Of a stretch of DNA of 64,000 nt, positions 28,327-38,726 are shown piece after piece. Each line of letters begins with the position of its first letter. Position 1 is the stretch's first letter. Under the pieces are notes generated by a model. It was not told the origin of the DNA. It saw nothing but the letters and a program-made list of their open reading frames with translations, and made no database searches. Location of the stretch: the NCBI RefSeq assembly GCF_022548875.1, contig NZ_JAKZEW010000005.1, positions 1 to 64,000 on the forward strand, read 5' to 3'. This DNA is from Glycomyces sp. L485 (GTDB lineage: Bacteria > Actinomycetota > Actinomycetes > Mycobacteriales > Micromonosporaceae). Both the position numbers and the translations under genes were made by a program.

Positions 28327-29495
28327 TAACTGCGGGAACGTCTGCTGGCGGGCGAGTTCTCCAGGCGGCCTATGGTCAACCCCACACGCAGCACGAATGC
28401 CTCGTGCGGTTCGGTAGGTGAGAAACCGGTCACCTCTTGGATGCGGCGCAGCCGGTAGCGGACCGTGTTGGGGTGGACGTACAGCTCACGCGCGGTGCCC
28501 TCGAGGACGCCGCCGGAGGCGATGAACGCGTCCATGGTCTCCAGCAGCTCCCCGCCTGCGCGCCGCAGCGTCACGTAGACGGTCTCGCGCAGCTGGCGTC
28601 GCGCGGCCTCGTCACCCGAGATCGCCCGCTCGGGCAGCAACTGCGTCGCGCTCACCGGACGCGGCGCGTCGGGCCAGGCCGCGGCGGACCGGTGGCCGGC
28701 CACCGCGGCGAGCGCGGAGTCGGAGGCCTCGGCCAGGCCGGTGACGGTGGGGCCCACGACGATCGGTCCCTCGCCGAACTGACCGGTGAGCTTCTCGACG
28801 ATCTCCATCGGGTCGGACACGCCGCCGAGGAGGATCACCAGTCGTGCGCCGTGGACGCCGGCGAGGACGTCGAGGCCGAGGCGTCGCGCGGCCCGCTGCA
28901 CCGAGTGGAGCACCAGCGTCGCCTCGCCGCCGGGCGTGTTGCCGCACACGACGGTGATCGACTGCGTCTCGGACCAGCCGAGCGCGGCGGCGCGGCCGAC
29001 CAGCTCGTCGGAGGACTCGCCGCGCAGCAGCGAGTCGACGAGCATGGCCTGGAGGCGGGCGTCCCAGGCGCCGCGGGTCTCGGCGGCGCGGGCGTAGACC
29101 CTGGCTGCGGCGAAGGCGATCTCACGGGAGAACCGCAGGACCGACTCCCTCAGCTGCTCCTCCTCGCCTTCGGCGGCCAAGGCCGGCACCTGCTCTTCGA
29201 CGACGTCGATGACGACCTGGATGAGCGCCACGGTGTGCTGGAGGCTGATGGCGCGGGCGAGCTCGACGGGGGCGGCCTCGAAGACCATGTCGGAGGAGCC
29301 GAGGTCCTCCCCGCTGGCGCGCAGCCACTCCAGGAACTGCCTCACGCCTGCTTGGGCCACCAGGGTCACCATCGAGCGCTGCTCGGCGGGGAGGTCGCGG
29401 AACCAGGGAAGGCGTTCATCCATTCGGGTGAGCGACTGGGTCGTCAGCGCCGACGAGGAGCGTTCGATGTTCTGAATGGTGGTGGCCAGATCCAT
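28326..29495 (-). CDS. fasR: PucR-family transcription regulator, FasR-like
   Basis: A 389-residue regulator with a GGDEF-like middle region and a C-terminal PucR-type HTH: GVLEGTARELYVHPNTVRYRLRRIQEVTG (about residues 330-358). The same family member, FasR, is encoded directly upstream of fabD in Streptomyces and activates fabD-fabH-acpP-fabF; gene order and orientation here are identical. The symbol rests on that synteny. The N-terminal half has no recognised ligand pocket. Confidence 0.85.
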   Translation of the reverse strand: MDLATTIQNIERSSSALTTQSLTRMDERLPWFRDLPAEQRSMVTLVAQAGVRQFLEWLRASGEDLGSSDMVFEAAPVELARAISLQHTVALIQVVIDVVEEQVPALAAEGEEEQLRESVLRFSREIAFAAARVYARAAETRGAWDARLQAMLVDSLLRGESSDELVGRAAALGWSETQSITVVCGNTPGGEATLVLHSVQRAARRLGLDVLAGVHGARLVILLGGVSDPMEIVEKLTGQFGEGPIVVGPTVTGLAEASDSALAAVAGHRSAAAWPDAPRPVSATQLLPERAISGDEAARRQLRETVYVTLRRAGGELLETMDAFIASGGVLEGTARELYVHPNTVRYRLRRIQEVTGFSPTEPHEAFVLRVGLTIGRLENSPASRRSRS

Positions 29496-29543
29496 GCCCT
29501 ATAGCCTGCCAGACGTGGTGTCCGCCTCGCGCCGACGTCGGGT

Positions 29544-29569
29544 GGAATACCGGGCATGCCACTATCGTT
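29544..29569 (+). promoter_or_regulatory. Sigma-R-type promoter for thioredoxin gene
   Basis: GGAAT at 29544-29548, exactly 18 bases, then GTT at 29567-29569 equals the SigR consensus GGAAT-N18-GTT known from Streptomyces disulfide stress genes. It lies 48 bases before trxA, whose homologues are classical SigR targets. Sequence seen; control inferred. Confidence 0.6.
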
Positions 29570-29617
29570 CCCCGGATAGCACCAGTTTCAAGCTACGACA
29601 GAGAGGCGGCCGCATAT

Positions 29618-30007
29618 ATGGCCACGGTTGCACTGACCAAGGAGACCTTCGAGGAGACCGTCACCAAGAACGACATCGTGCTGGTCGACTGGTGGGCGGA
29701 TTGGTGCGGTCCCTGCAAGCAGTTCGCACCGACCTATGACTCCTCGAGCGAGAAGCACGAGGACGTGGTGTTCGCCAAGATCGACACAGAGGATCAGCAG
29801 GAGCTGGCCGCGGCCGCCGGCATCCAGTCGATTCCGACGCTCATGGCGTTCCGTGACGGCATCCTCCTGTTCAACCAGCCCGGCGCTCTGCCCCGCGAAG
29901 CCCTTGAAGACGTGATCGAGCAGGTCAAGGAGCTCGACATGGACCAGGTCCGCGAGCAGATCGCCAAGGAGGAAGGCGCCGACCACGCCGGACACGACCA
30001 CGGATAG
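29618..30007 (+). CDS. trxA: Thioredoxin
   Basis: A 129-residue thioredoxin with active site WCGPCK (Cys30, Cys33), the cis-proline segment SIPTLMAF and an unusual C-terminal extension (KEEGADHAGHDHG) rich in His and Asp. It reduces protein disulfides in the cytoplasm. ATG follows GAGAGGCGG. A SigR-type promoter precedes it, and a strong hairpin terminator follows. Confidence 0.94.
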   Translation: MATVALTKETFEETVTKNDIVLVDWWADWCGPCKQFAPTYDSSSEKHEDVVFAKIDTEDQQELAAAAGIQSIPTLMAFRDGILLFNQPGALPREALEDVIEQVKELDMDQVREQIAKEEGADHAGHDHG

Positions 30008-30047
30008 GACCTCGGCGAGCCGGGGGACGTCCGCATAGACGCGAGAA

Positions 30048-30077
30048 GGGGCCGGGAAGCTTCTGCTTCCCGGCCCC
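30048..30077. terminator. Bidirectional terminator between trxA and aceE
   Basis: Perfect 13-bp stem GGGGCCGGGAAGC / GCTTCCCGGCCCC with loop TTCT between convergent genes. Confidence 0.75.
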
Positions 30078-30094
30078 GCTCTGTTCGGTGCGGC

Positions 30095-32827
<2,733 letters not shown>

Positions 32828-33130
32828 GGGCGATCCCTCGTTCTTAGACTGCACGTTACGTGGCAGGGCAGAGTGTCATCGATTTCTACCATCCTCCCTC
32901 GAATCTACCGCGCCCATCGCCCGCCCACCCGGCGTGATGCGACGGCGCCCACACTCCCGACGACCTCGAAAGTCGTTCACCTGCGCGATCGTCCGGATGC
33001 AGTGCGCATCCAAGATCACAACCGCATGAACGTGTGCTCACCTTCAATTCATCCGGTGTTGCGTTCGGTTCCGAGCCGGACCGGCATCGTTCCCGACGGT
33101 GCGGGCGTGTCGCAAGCCGCGCAAGCGACC

Positions 33131-33166
33131 CATATGCTGCACCTCATATGCTCTACTTCATATGCT
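33131..33166. repeat. Three CATATGCT repeats at 14-base spacing
   Basis: CATATGCT starts at 33131, 33145 and 33159 in the divergent region between aceE and the DUF3052 gene. Each contains TATGCT, a possible -10 hexamer. Remaining sequence in 32855-33209 shows no gene. Confidence 0.5.
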
Positions 33167-33209
33167 GTGAACAAGCTCAGGATCGAAGCACACGAATGGA
33201 GGCGACTAC

Positions 33210-33626
33210 GTGAACGCTCCGGGGAGCCCGGTGGACGGAAGCAGCGTGGCGCAGAGGCTCGGGCTCGACGGCGTCGAGGCGGTCATGGAGATCGGCTTCG
33301 ACACCGACGTCGACGCCACTTTGCGCACCGCAGTGATCGAGGCGGTCGGCGAACTGCACGGGGAGGACTCCGACGAGATCGTCGACGCCGTCCTGCTGTG
33401 GTGCCGCGAGGAGGACGGTGACCTGGTGGACCTGCTGCTCGACGCCAGGGACCCGCTCGCGGACGGGGGCACGGTGTGGCTCCTGAGCCCCAAGGCCGGA
33501 CGGAACGGCCACATCAATCCGGTCACGATCGAGGAGTCGGCGACACTGGCGGGCCTCCAGTCCACCAAGACGCTGAACGCATCCCCCGACTGGGTGGCCT
33601 CGCGCATGGTCGTCGCCCGTCGTTAG
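33210..33626 (+). CDS. DUF3052 protein
   Basis: A 138-residue soluble protein of the actinobacterial DUF3052 family: SVAQRLGLDGVEAVMEIGFD, EIVDAVLLWCREEDGDLVD and GTVWLLSPKAGRNGHINP are conserved blocks. Function is not known. GTG at 33210 (GGCGACTAC ahead gives a weak ribosome site). It is divergent from aceE and followed after 138 bases by ahpE, the same order as in mycobacteria and streptomycetes. Confidence 0.87.
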   Translation: MNAPGSPVDGSSVAQRLGLDGVEAVMEIGFDTDVDATLRTAVIEAVGELHGEDSDEIVDAVLLWCREEDGDLVDLLLDARDPLADGGTVWLLSPKAGRNGHINPVTIEESATLAGLQSTKTLNASPDWVASRMVVARR

Positions 33627-33723
33627 GTGCGCTGGGGCGCAACGCCGCTGGGCCTCATCCTGACCGGGTCGCCTCGCGGGCGGCCCGGGCCCGACGCTAA
33701 CGTCGAGCCCGTCAGACCATCGA

Positions 33724-33744
33724 CGGCCCTCCCAGCGAGGGCCG
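33724..33744. terminator. Hairpin in front of ahpE
   Basis: CGGCCCTC / GAGGGCCG stem with a 5-base loop ends 12 bases before the ahpE ribosome site (AAGGAG). A TAACGT at 33698-33703 could be a -10 for ahpE, placing the hairpin in its leader. Attenuator or terminator cannot be decided. Confidence 0.35.
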
Positions 33745-33764
33745 CTGCCTCGTAAGGAGCACCC

Positions 33765-34223
33765 ATGCCGATCGAACCCGGAACCGTCGCGCCCGACTTC
33801 TCGCTCAAGGACCAGAACAACCAGGAAGTGACGCTCTCGGACTTCCGCGGTGAGAAGAACGTCCTGCTGGTGTTCTACCCGTTCGCCTTCACCGGGGTGT
33901 GCGAGGGCGAGCTGTGCGGGATCCGCGACAACCTCGACGCCTACCAGTCGGACGACGTCCAGGTGCTCAGCGTCTCGATCGACTCCCCGTTCGCCCACAA
34001 GGTGTGGGCGCAGCGCGAGGGCTTCGAGTTCCCGCTGCTGAGCGACTTCTGGCCGCACGGCGCGGTGGCGCAGGCCTATGGGGTCTTCAACGAGGAGAAG
34101 GGCATGTCCAACCGCGGCACGTTCGTCATCGACAAGACGGGAGTCGTCCGCTTCAGCGAGATGAACATGCCGGGCGAGGCACGCGACCAGGGAGCCTGGA
34201 AGAAGGCCCTGGGCGAACTGTAG
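33765..34223 (+). CDS. ahpE: Thiol peroxidase AhpE (1-Cys peroxiredoxin)
   Basis: A 152-residue peroxiredoxin reducing peroxides and peroxynitrite. The peroxidatic Cys46 lies in FAFTGVCEGELCGIRD, with the conserved PXXXTXXC frame, and the C-terminal part (LLSDFWPHGAVAQAYGVFN) is almost diagnostic of AhpE. Unlike the mycobacterial protein it has a second Cys (Cys51) five residues later. Strong ribosome site AAGGAG. Downstream is a rho-independent terminator. Confidence 0.92.
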   Translation: MPIEPGTVAPDFSLKDQNNQEVTLSDFRGEKNVLLVFYPFAFTGVCEGELCGIRDNLDAYQSDDVQVLSVSIDSPFAHKVWAQREGFEFPLLSDFWPHGAVAQAYGVFNEEKGMSNRGTFVIDKTGVVRFSEMNMPGEARDQGAWKKALGEL

Positions 34224-34238
34224 GAAGCACGGATCGGA

Positions 34239-34266
34239 GCCGCCGGGGGGACCCGGCGGCTTTTTT
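34239..34266 (+). terminator. Rho-independent terminator after ahpE
   Basis: GCCGCCGGG / CCCGGCGGC stem with a 4-base loop followed by TTTTTT. Confidence 0.88.
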
Positions 34267-34280
34267 CATGCTGGCAAATA

Positions 34281-34339
34281 TTGACAACTCAGAATGCATA
34301 CGACAAGCTATAGCAATCGGTTTCCATGCAACCGTTTGC
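34281..34339 (+). promoter_or_regulatory. Promoter and LacI-type operator of pectate lyase gene
   Basis: TTGACA at 34281-34286 matches a -35; the region to 34320 is AT-rich but has no perfect -10. ATGCAACCGTTTGC at 34326-34339 is a near-palindrome around a central CG, the shape of LacI/GalR operators, and a degenerate copy (GCAATCGGTTTC) lies just upstream at 34313-34324. A closely related sequence lies ahead of the pectinesterase gene. Confidence 0.5.
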
Positions 34340-34368
34340 AATCACAACCCCTGAAAGGACGCATTCAC

Positions 34369-35664
34369 ATGCACGGTCCTGCGAAACGACTCCTCACGAC
34401 CGCCGCGATAGCCGCGGTGGCCGCCACCGCACTGACGGGGGCGGCCGAGGCCAAGCCCCCGCGATACGAACGCGACCTCGGACGCGAGACCCTCGCCGCG
34501 AACGACGGCTGGGCCGCCGCAGAGGGCGGCACCACCGGCGGCTCCGCCGCCACCGACGACAATGTCTTCACAGTGGACACCTGGGCCGACCTCCAGGAGG
34601 CGGTCCAGGGCGACCAGCCCAAGATCGTCTACGTCGAAGGCGACATCGACGCCTGGACCGACGCCGAGGGCAACGCCCTCACCTGCGAGGACTTCAATGC
34701 TCCCGGTTACACCTGGGAGAGCTACCTCGAAACCTACGACCCCGAGGTCTGGGGCTGGAACGAGCCCTCCGGCCCGGTCGAGGAGGCTCGCGTACGCTCC
34801 TACGACGACTTCCGGCAGCACGTGATGCTCCGGCCCGGCTCCAACACCACCATCGTCGGCGTCGATGACGCCTCGGTCACCCACGGCTCCTTCTTCCTCA
34901 GCCAGGTCGACAACGTGATCGTCCGCAACCTCGGCGTCCACGACGCCTACGACTGCTTCCCCGCCTGGGAGGGCGACGCCTGGGACGCCGAGTTCGACAA
35001 CTTCGAACTCAGCGGCGCCACCCACGTGTGGCTCGACCACCTCACCATCACCGACGACGGCGTCGAGGACTATGAGGGGCCCGACATCTGGGGCCAGCGC
35101 CTGGAGATCCACGACGGCGCCATCGACATCGTGCGCGGCTCAGACCTCGTCACGGTCTCGTGGAGCCACATCCAGGACCACGACAAGACCATGCTCATCG
35201 GCAACACCAACTCCGACCGTTACGACGAGTGGGAGAAGCTGCGAGTCACCATCCACCACAACTGGTTCGAGAACGCCAGCCAGCGCGCCCCGCGCCTGCG
35301 CTACGGCCAGAACCACGTCTACAACAACTTCTACACCTACGACGGCGACACGTCCTACCCCTACTACTACTCGATGGGCTCCGGCGTCCACTCGGCGATC
35401 TACGCCGAGAACAACGCCTTCCACATGCCCACGATCGCGCCTGAGGACGTGCTGCGCAACTGGGGCGGCGAGGCCATCCACATCGAAGGGTCGCGCTTCA
35501 ACGGGAAGCGGGTCGACCTGCTCGCCGCCTTCAACGAGGCGTACCCCGACGACGCCTTGGCCTCCGAGGTCGACCGGGGCCCCGAACTGCACGGCAGGGT
35601 CCACCCGACCGTGGCCGTCCCCTGGCTGGTGACGGCGAAGGCCGGGGCCGGCAGGATCTGCTGA
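34369..35664 (+). CDS. Secreted pectate lyase, polysaccharide lyase family 1
   Basis: A 431-residue secreted enzyme that cleaves homogalacturonan by beta-elimination. A Sec signal peptide (KRLLTTAAIAAVAATALTG, cut near AEA at 28) leads into a parallel beta-helix. PL1 features: NVIVRNLGVHDAYDCF, HVWLDHLTITDD, DLVTVSWSHIQDHDKTMLIG, and HHNWFENASQRAPRLRYGQ, where the Arg of RAPR is catalytic. ATG at 34369 is chosen over an upstream in-frame ATG because AAAGGA lies ten bases upstream and the signal peptide begins here. It is separated by 378 bases from the pectin esterase gene. Confidence 0.92.
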   Translation: MHGPAKRLLTTAAIAAVAATALTGAAEAKPPRYERDLGRETLAANDGWAAAEGGTTGGSAATDDNVFTVDTWADLQEAVQGDQPKIVYVEGDIDAWTDAEGNALTCEDFNAPGYTWESYLETYDPEVWGWNEPSGPVEEARVRSYDDFRQHVMLRPGSNTTIVGVDDASVTHGSFFLSQVDNVIVRNLGVHDAYDCFPAWEGDAWDAEFDNFELSGATHVWLDHLTITDDGVEDYEGPDIWGQRLEIHDGAIDIVRGSDLVTVSWSHIQDHDKTMLIGNTNSDRYDEWEKLRVTIHHNWFENASQRAPRLRYGQNHVYNNFYTYDGDTSYPYYYSMGSGVHSAIYAENNAFHMPTIAPEDVLRNWGGEAIHIEGSRFNGKRVDLLAAFNEAYPDDALASEVDRGPELHGRVHPTVAVPWLVTAKAGAGRIC

Positions 35665-35965
35665 TGCCCTGAGCGAGAAGGTGCGGTCGGAATCCGGCCG
35701 CACCTTTCCGCTTCCCGGAGGCAACCGTCCGGCCGCCCCGCGGCCTGTAACCGAACGGATCTCCGTCATGCGCGCCTTGACCGCCGCCTTCGTCCCGGCC
35801 TGTGAGGGTGTGGATGGTTCGGCGAGGAGGAGCTCGACTTCTCCGAGCACGAGCACCGGCTGTCCCGGTGACCGGCCGGAGGCCTGCCGTCGCGACATGC
35901 ATTGTCGAACGACCCGTTCACATCCCGGGGCGGGTGGATGGCCCCGCAATCGAGATCGATGAATT

Positions 35966-35998
35966 CAAGCGCTTGCATACGTCAATGCAATCGTTTAC
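35966..35998. promoter_or_regulatory. Two LacI-type operator candidates upstream of pectin esterase
   Basis: CAAGCGCTTG (35966-35975) is a perfect palindrome with central CG. ATGCAATCGTTTAC (35985-35998) matches the pectate lyase operator at 12 of 14 positions. The rest of 35665-35965 shows no gene; a GC-rich inverted pair lies near 35692-35705. Confidence 0.5.
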
Positions 35999-36042
35999 CG
36001 TGAATCGGGTATTCAGCGACACTCTTCGATGAAAGGGTTGAC

Positions 36043-37917
36043 ATGGCCCGTCCTCTCACACGCCGCGCACTGCTCGCGGCCGGAACCGCCGCCGCGGGAG
36101 CGCCACTCCTCGCCGGGGTGCCCGCTCAAGCGAATCCTTGGGCACACAACGTCTTCGGAAACTACGGTGGCCCCCGCAACCGACTCGACCCCGGCACCGT
36201 CTACGTCTCCCAATGCGGCAACGGCGACTACACCCACGTCGCCGCAGCCGCGGAAGCCGCCGCACCCGGCACCACCGTGGTCATCGCCGCCGGCACCTAC
36301 CGAGAACTCGTGCGCGTCACCTCGTCCCAGACCGGCCTGACCTTCATCGGCGCGACCGACGACCCTCACGACGTCACCATCGTCTACGACCTCGCGGCCG
36401 GATCCCCCGACCCGGACGACCCCGAAGGCGGAGCCATCGGCACCAGCGGCTCGACCACCGTGCTGCTCCAAGGCGCCGACTTCACCGCCCACGGCATCAC
36501 TTTCGCCAACGACTTCCTGCGCGCCGAACACCCCGACGTCAGCGGCACACAAGCGCTTGCGGTGAAAGCGCAGGGCGACCGCTCGTCGTTCTACCGCTGC
36601 CGATTCCTCGGGCACCAGGACACGCTCTGCGCAGACAGCTCCGACATGCTGGTTCCAGCCCGCCAGTACTACCGGCGCTGCCACATCGAAGGCGACGTCG
36701 ACTTCATCTTCGGGCGCGCCACGGCGGTGTTCGACCGCTGTGAGATCGAATGCCTGGAACGGGACGTCGACTTCACACCCAAGGGCATGCCGTTCGCGCC
36801 GTCGACCTCGGCCGAGTTCGAGCACGGCTACCTCGCCGTGAACTGCCGCATCACTTCCAGCGCAGGCGACGGAGAGTACAAGATCTCACGGCCGTGGGTC
36901 CCCAGCTCCAACCCGAGCGCTTGGCCGGCGCTCACCGTGCGCGACACGTGGATCGGCCCCGGCATCGACGCCGTCGAACCGTACGTCAACATGCGCGACC
37001 AGTACCCCTGGCAGGAACAGCGGTACTTCGAGTACGACAACATCGGTCCAGGCGCTGAGATCGTCGACCCGGCCGCGCGCCCGCCCCAGCTCACCGAGCA
37101 ACAGGCCGAGAGCCACACCGCCGCGTCCTACCTCGGCGACTGGACCCCGTACGACGAGCCCGACATCGACGCCCCGAAACGGCGCAGCCACACCGTCTTC
37201 GTCACCGGTGACTCCACGGCCTCCACCTATGAGGCGGCCCGCGAGCCGCGGACGGGCTGGGGCCAGGCGCTCCCGGTGTTCTGCAGCCACCGGGTCGAAG
37301 TCGGCAACCGGGCCTGGTCGGGTGCGAGCTCCAAGAGTTTCGCCGACAACGGCGTGCTCGACGACCTCGCCGCCGAGCTGGAGCCCGGAGACTGGCTGCT
37401 GATCTCCTTCGGCCACAACGACCAGAAGACGGCCGACCCGGCAAGGGGGACGGACCCGTACACGACCTATCAGAAGTACCTCCGGACCTACCTCGAAGTC
37501 GCCCGCCTCCGCAGAGCCCATCCGGTACTGGTCACTTCGGTGGAGCGCAGGAGATTCCGTGACGGCCACGCCTACGAGAGCCTGGGGGACTACCCCGAGG
37601 CGATGCGGGCGCTGGCCGAGGAGGAAGGCGTCCCGCTGATCGACCTCCAGGCGATGAGCGTGGCCCTGTGGGACGAGCTGGGCGAGGAGGCGACGAAGGA
37701 CCACTTCCTCTGGGTCGACCCCGGCCACCCGAACTATCCGGACGGTCGGCAGGACAACACCCACTTCCAGGCCAGGGGCGCGATAGAAGTGGCCCGCCTG
37801 ATCGCCGAGGACGCCGACAGCCGATACCTCTTCCCACGAGGCACCTGGGTCGATCTCGGACGAGAGGTGGACCCCTCCGAGATCGAATGGCCGCAGGCCA
37901 TAACCGCACCCGCCTGA
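36043..37917 (+). CDS. Secreted pectin methylesterase (CE8) fused to rhamnogalacturonan acetylesterase-like SGNH domain (CE12)
   Basis: A 624-residue bifunctional esterase. The N-terminus RPLTRRALLAAGTAAAGAP carries a twin-arginine-like signal. Residues ~40-345 form a CE8 beta-helix: FLGHQDTLCAD (GXQDT at 190) and GDVDFIFGRATAVFD (catalytic Asp220) are intact. Residues ~380-610 form an SGNH hydrolase: TGDSTAST (block I, Ser near 391), GASSKSF, FGHNDQ (block III) and DNTHFQARGA (Asp571/His574). It would remove methyl and acetyl groups from pectin so the neighbouring pectate lyase can act. ATG at 36043 follows GAAAGGG. Operators shared with the lyase gene suggest co-regulation. Confidence 0.88.
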   Translation: MARPLTRRALLAAGTAAAGAPLLAGVPAQANPWAHNVFGNYGGPRNRLDPGTVYVSQCGNGDYTHVAAAAEAAAPGTTVVIAAGTYRELVRVTSSQTGLTFIGATDDPHDVTIVYDLAAGSPDPDDPEGGAIGTSGSTTVLLQGADFTAHGITFANDFLRAEHPDVSGTQALAVKAQGDRSSFYRCRFLGHQDTLCADSSDMLVPARQYYRRCHIEGDVDFIFGRATAVFDRCEIECLERDVDFTPKGMPFAPSTSAEFEHGYLAVNCRITSSAGDGEYKISRPWVPSSNPSAWPALTVRDTWIGPGIDAVEPYVNMRDQYPWQEQRYFEYDNIGPGAEIVDPAARPPQLTEQQAESHTAASYLGDWTPYDEPDIDAPKRRSHTVFVTGDSTASTYEAAREPRTGWGQALPVFCSHRVEVGNRAWSGASSKSFADNGVLDDLAAELEPGDWLLISFGHNDQKTADPARGTDPYTTYQKYLRTYLEVARLRRAHPVLVTSVERRRFRDGHAYESLGDYPEAMRALAEEEGVPLIDLQAMSVALWDELGEEATKDHFLWVDPGHPNYPDGRQDNTHFQARGAIEVARLIAEDADSRYLFPRGTWVDLGREVDPSEIEWPQAITAPA

Positions 37918-37935
37918 ACTCGACCGAAGGGACGG

Positions 37936-37967
37936 CGGCAGGGGCCGGACAAGTCCGGCCCCTGCCG
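37936..37967. terminator. Bidirectional terminator
   Basis: Arms CGGCAGGGGCCGGAC and GTCCGGCCCCTGCCG form a perfect 14-15-bp stem between the convergent esterase and ArsR-rhodanese genes. Confidence 0.75.
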
Positions 37968-37982
37968 CGGCCGCGGTTTCCG

Positions 37983-38639
37983 TCAGGCTGTCTCGACGGG
38001 GAGGTCGGCGAGGCGCCATTCGAGGAGGCCGCCTTCGAGGCGGGCGGCGTTGCGGCCGGAGCGGGCGAGCAGTTCGACGGCGTCGTGGGCGAAGACGCAG
38101 TACGTGCCGCGGCAGTAGGCGACGACCCGGGCGTCAGCGGGGATCTCGGTGAGTCGGTCTGCCAGTTCGTCCATCGGGATGCCGATGGCACCGGGCAGGT
38201 GCCCGGCGGCGTATTCCTCGGCGGGACGCACATCCAGGACGGTGTACTCGCCACGTTCGATCCCGGCCAGCAGCGCTTCGCGGGAGACCTGCGCCGGCTG
38301 GTCGCCGAGGTAGTCGGCAGCGGCGCGCTCGACTTCGGCCAGGTGGGTCGAGGCGGTGTCGCGGGCGAGCCGGTAGAGCGCCGCCACATCGTCGTCGGCC
38401 AAGGAGTAATGGATCTTCTGGCCCTCGCGGCGGGTGGTGAGGAGTCCGGCGGCCTTGAGGGTCTGGAGATGGGCCGAGACGGTGGTCAGGCCCATGCCGG
38501 ACGCAGTGGCGAGGCTCTCGACCGACCGTTCGGATTGAGCGAGCAGGTCGAGCAGTTCGAGGCGCTTGCCGTTGCCCAGCGCCTTGCCGACACGTGCGAG
38601 CTGGTCGAACAGCGCCGCTTTCTTCTCGGAGTCCGCCAC
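37983..38639 (-). CDS. ArsR-family repressor fused to rhodanese domain
   Basis: A 218-residue two-domain protein. Residues 1-90 are an ArsR winged helix (LGNGKRLELLDLLAQSERSVESLATASGMGLTTVSAHLQTLKAAGLL), residues ~110-215 a rhodanese domain with active loop VVAYCRGTYCVFA. ArsR-rhodanese regulators respond to sulfide, persulfide or thiosulfate. GTG at 38639 is chosen because GAGAGG lies seven bases upstream; the ATG at 38666 lies inside the operator. It is divergent from a metallo-hydrolase/transporter operon it probably controls. Confidence 0.87.
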   Translation of the reverse strand: MADSEKKAALFDQLARVGKALGNGKRLELLDLLAQSERSVESLATASGMGLTTVSAHLQTLKAAGLLTTRREGQKIHYSLADDDVAALYRLARDTASTHLAEVERAAADYLGDQPAQVSREALLAGIERGEYTVLDVRPAEEYAAGHLPGAIGIPMDELADRLTEIPADARVVAYCRGTYCVFAHDAVELLARSGRNAARLEGGLLEWRLADLPVETA

Positions 38640-38658
38640 GGGGTAACCTCTCGACTTG

Positions 38659-38680
38659 TATTCCATAATTCTTTGGAATA
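38659..38680. promoter_or_regulatory. Operator of the sulfur cassette
   Basis: TATTCCA-N8-TGGAATA is a perfect 7-bp inverted repeat, AT-rich against a GC-rich background, in the 87-base gap between the divergent ArsR gene and the metallo-hydrolase gene. Size and symmetry fit an ArsR dimer site. Confidence 0.65.
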
Positions 38681-38726
38681 GTGTATCACTGTGGTGGGGG
38701 ACCTACTCCCGTGAAGGAGGGCTCTG

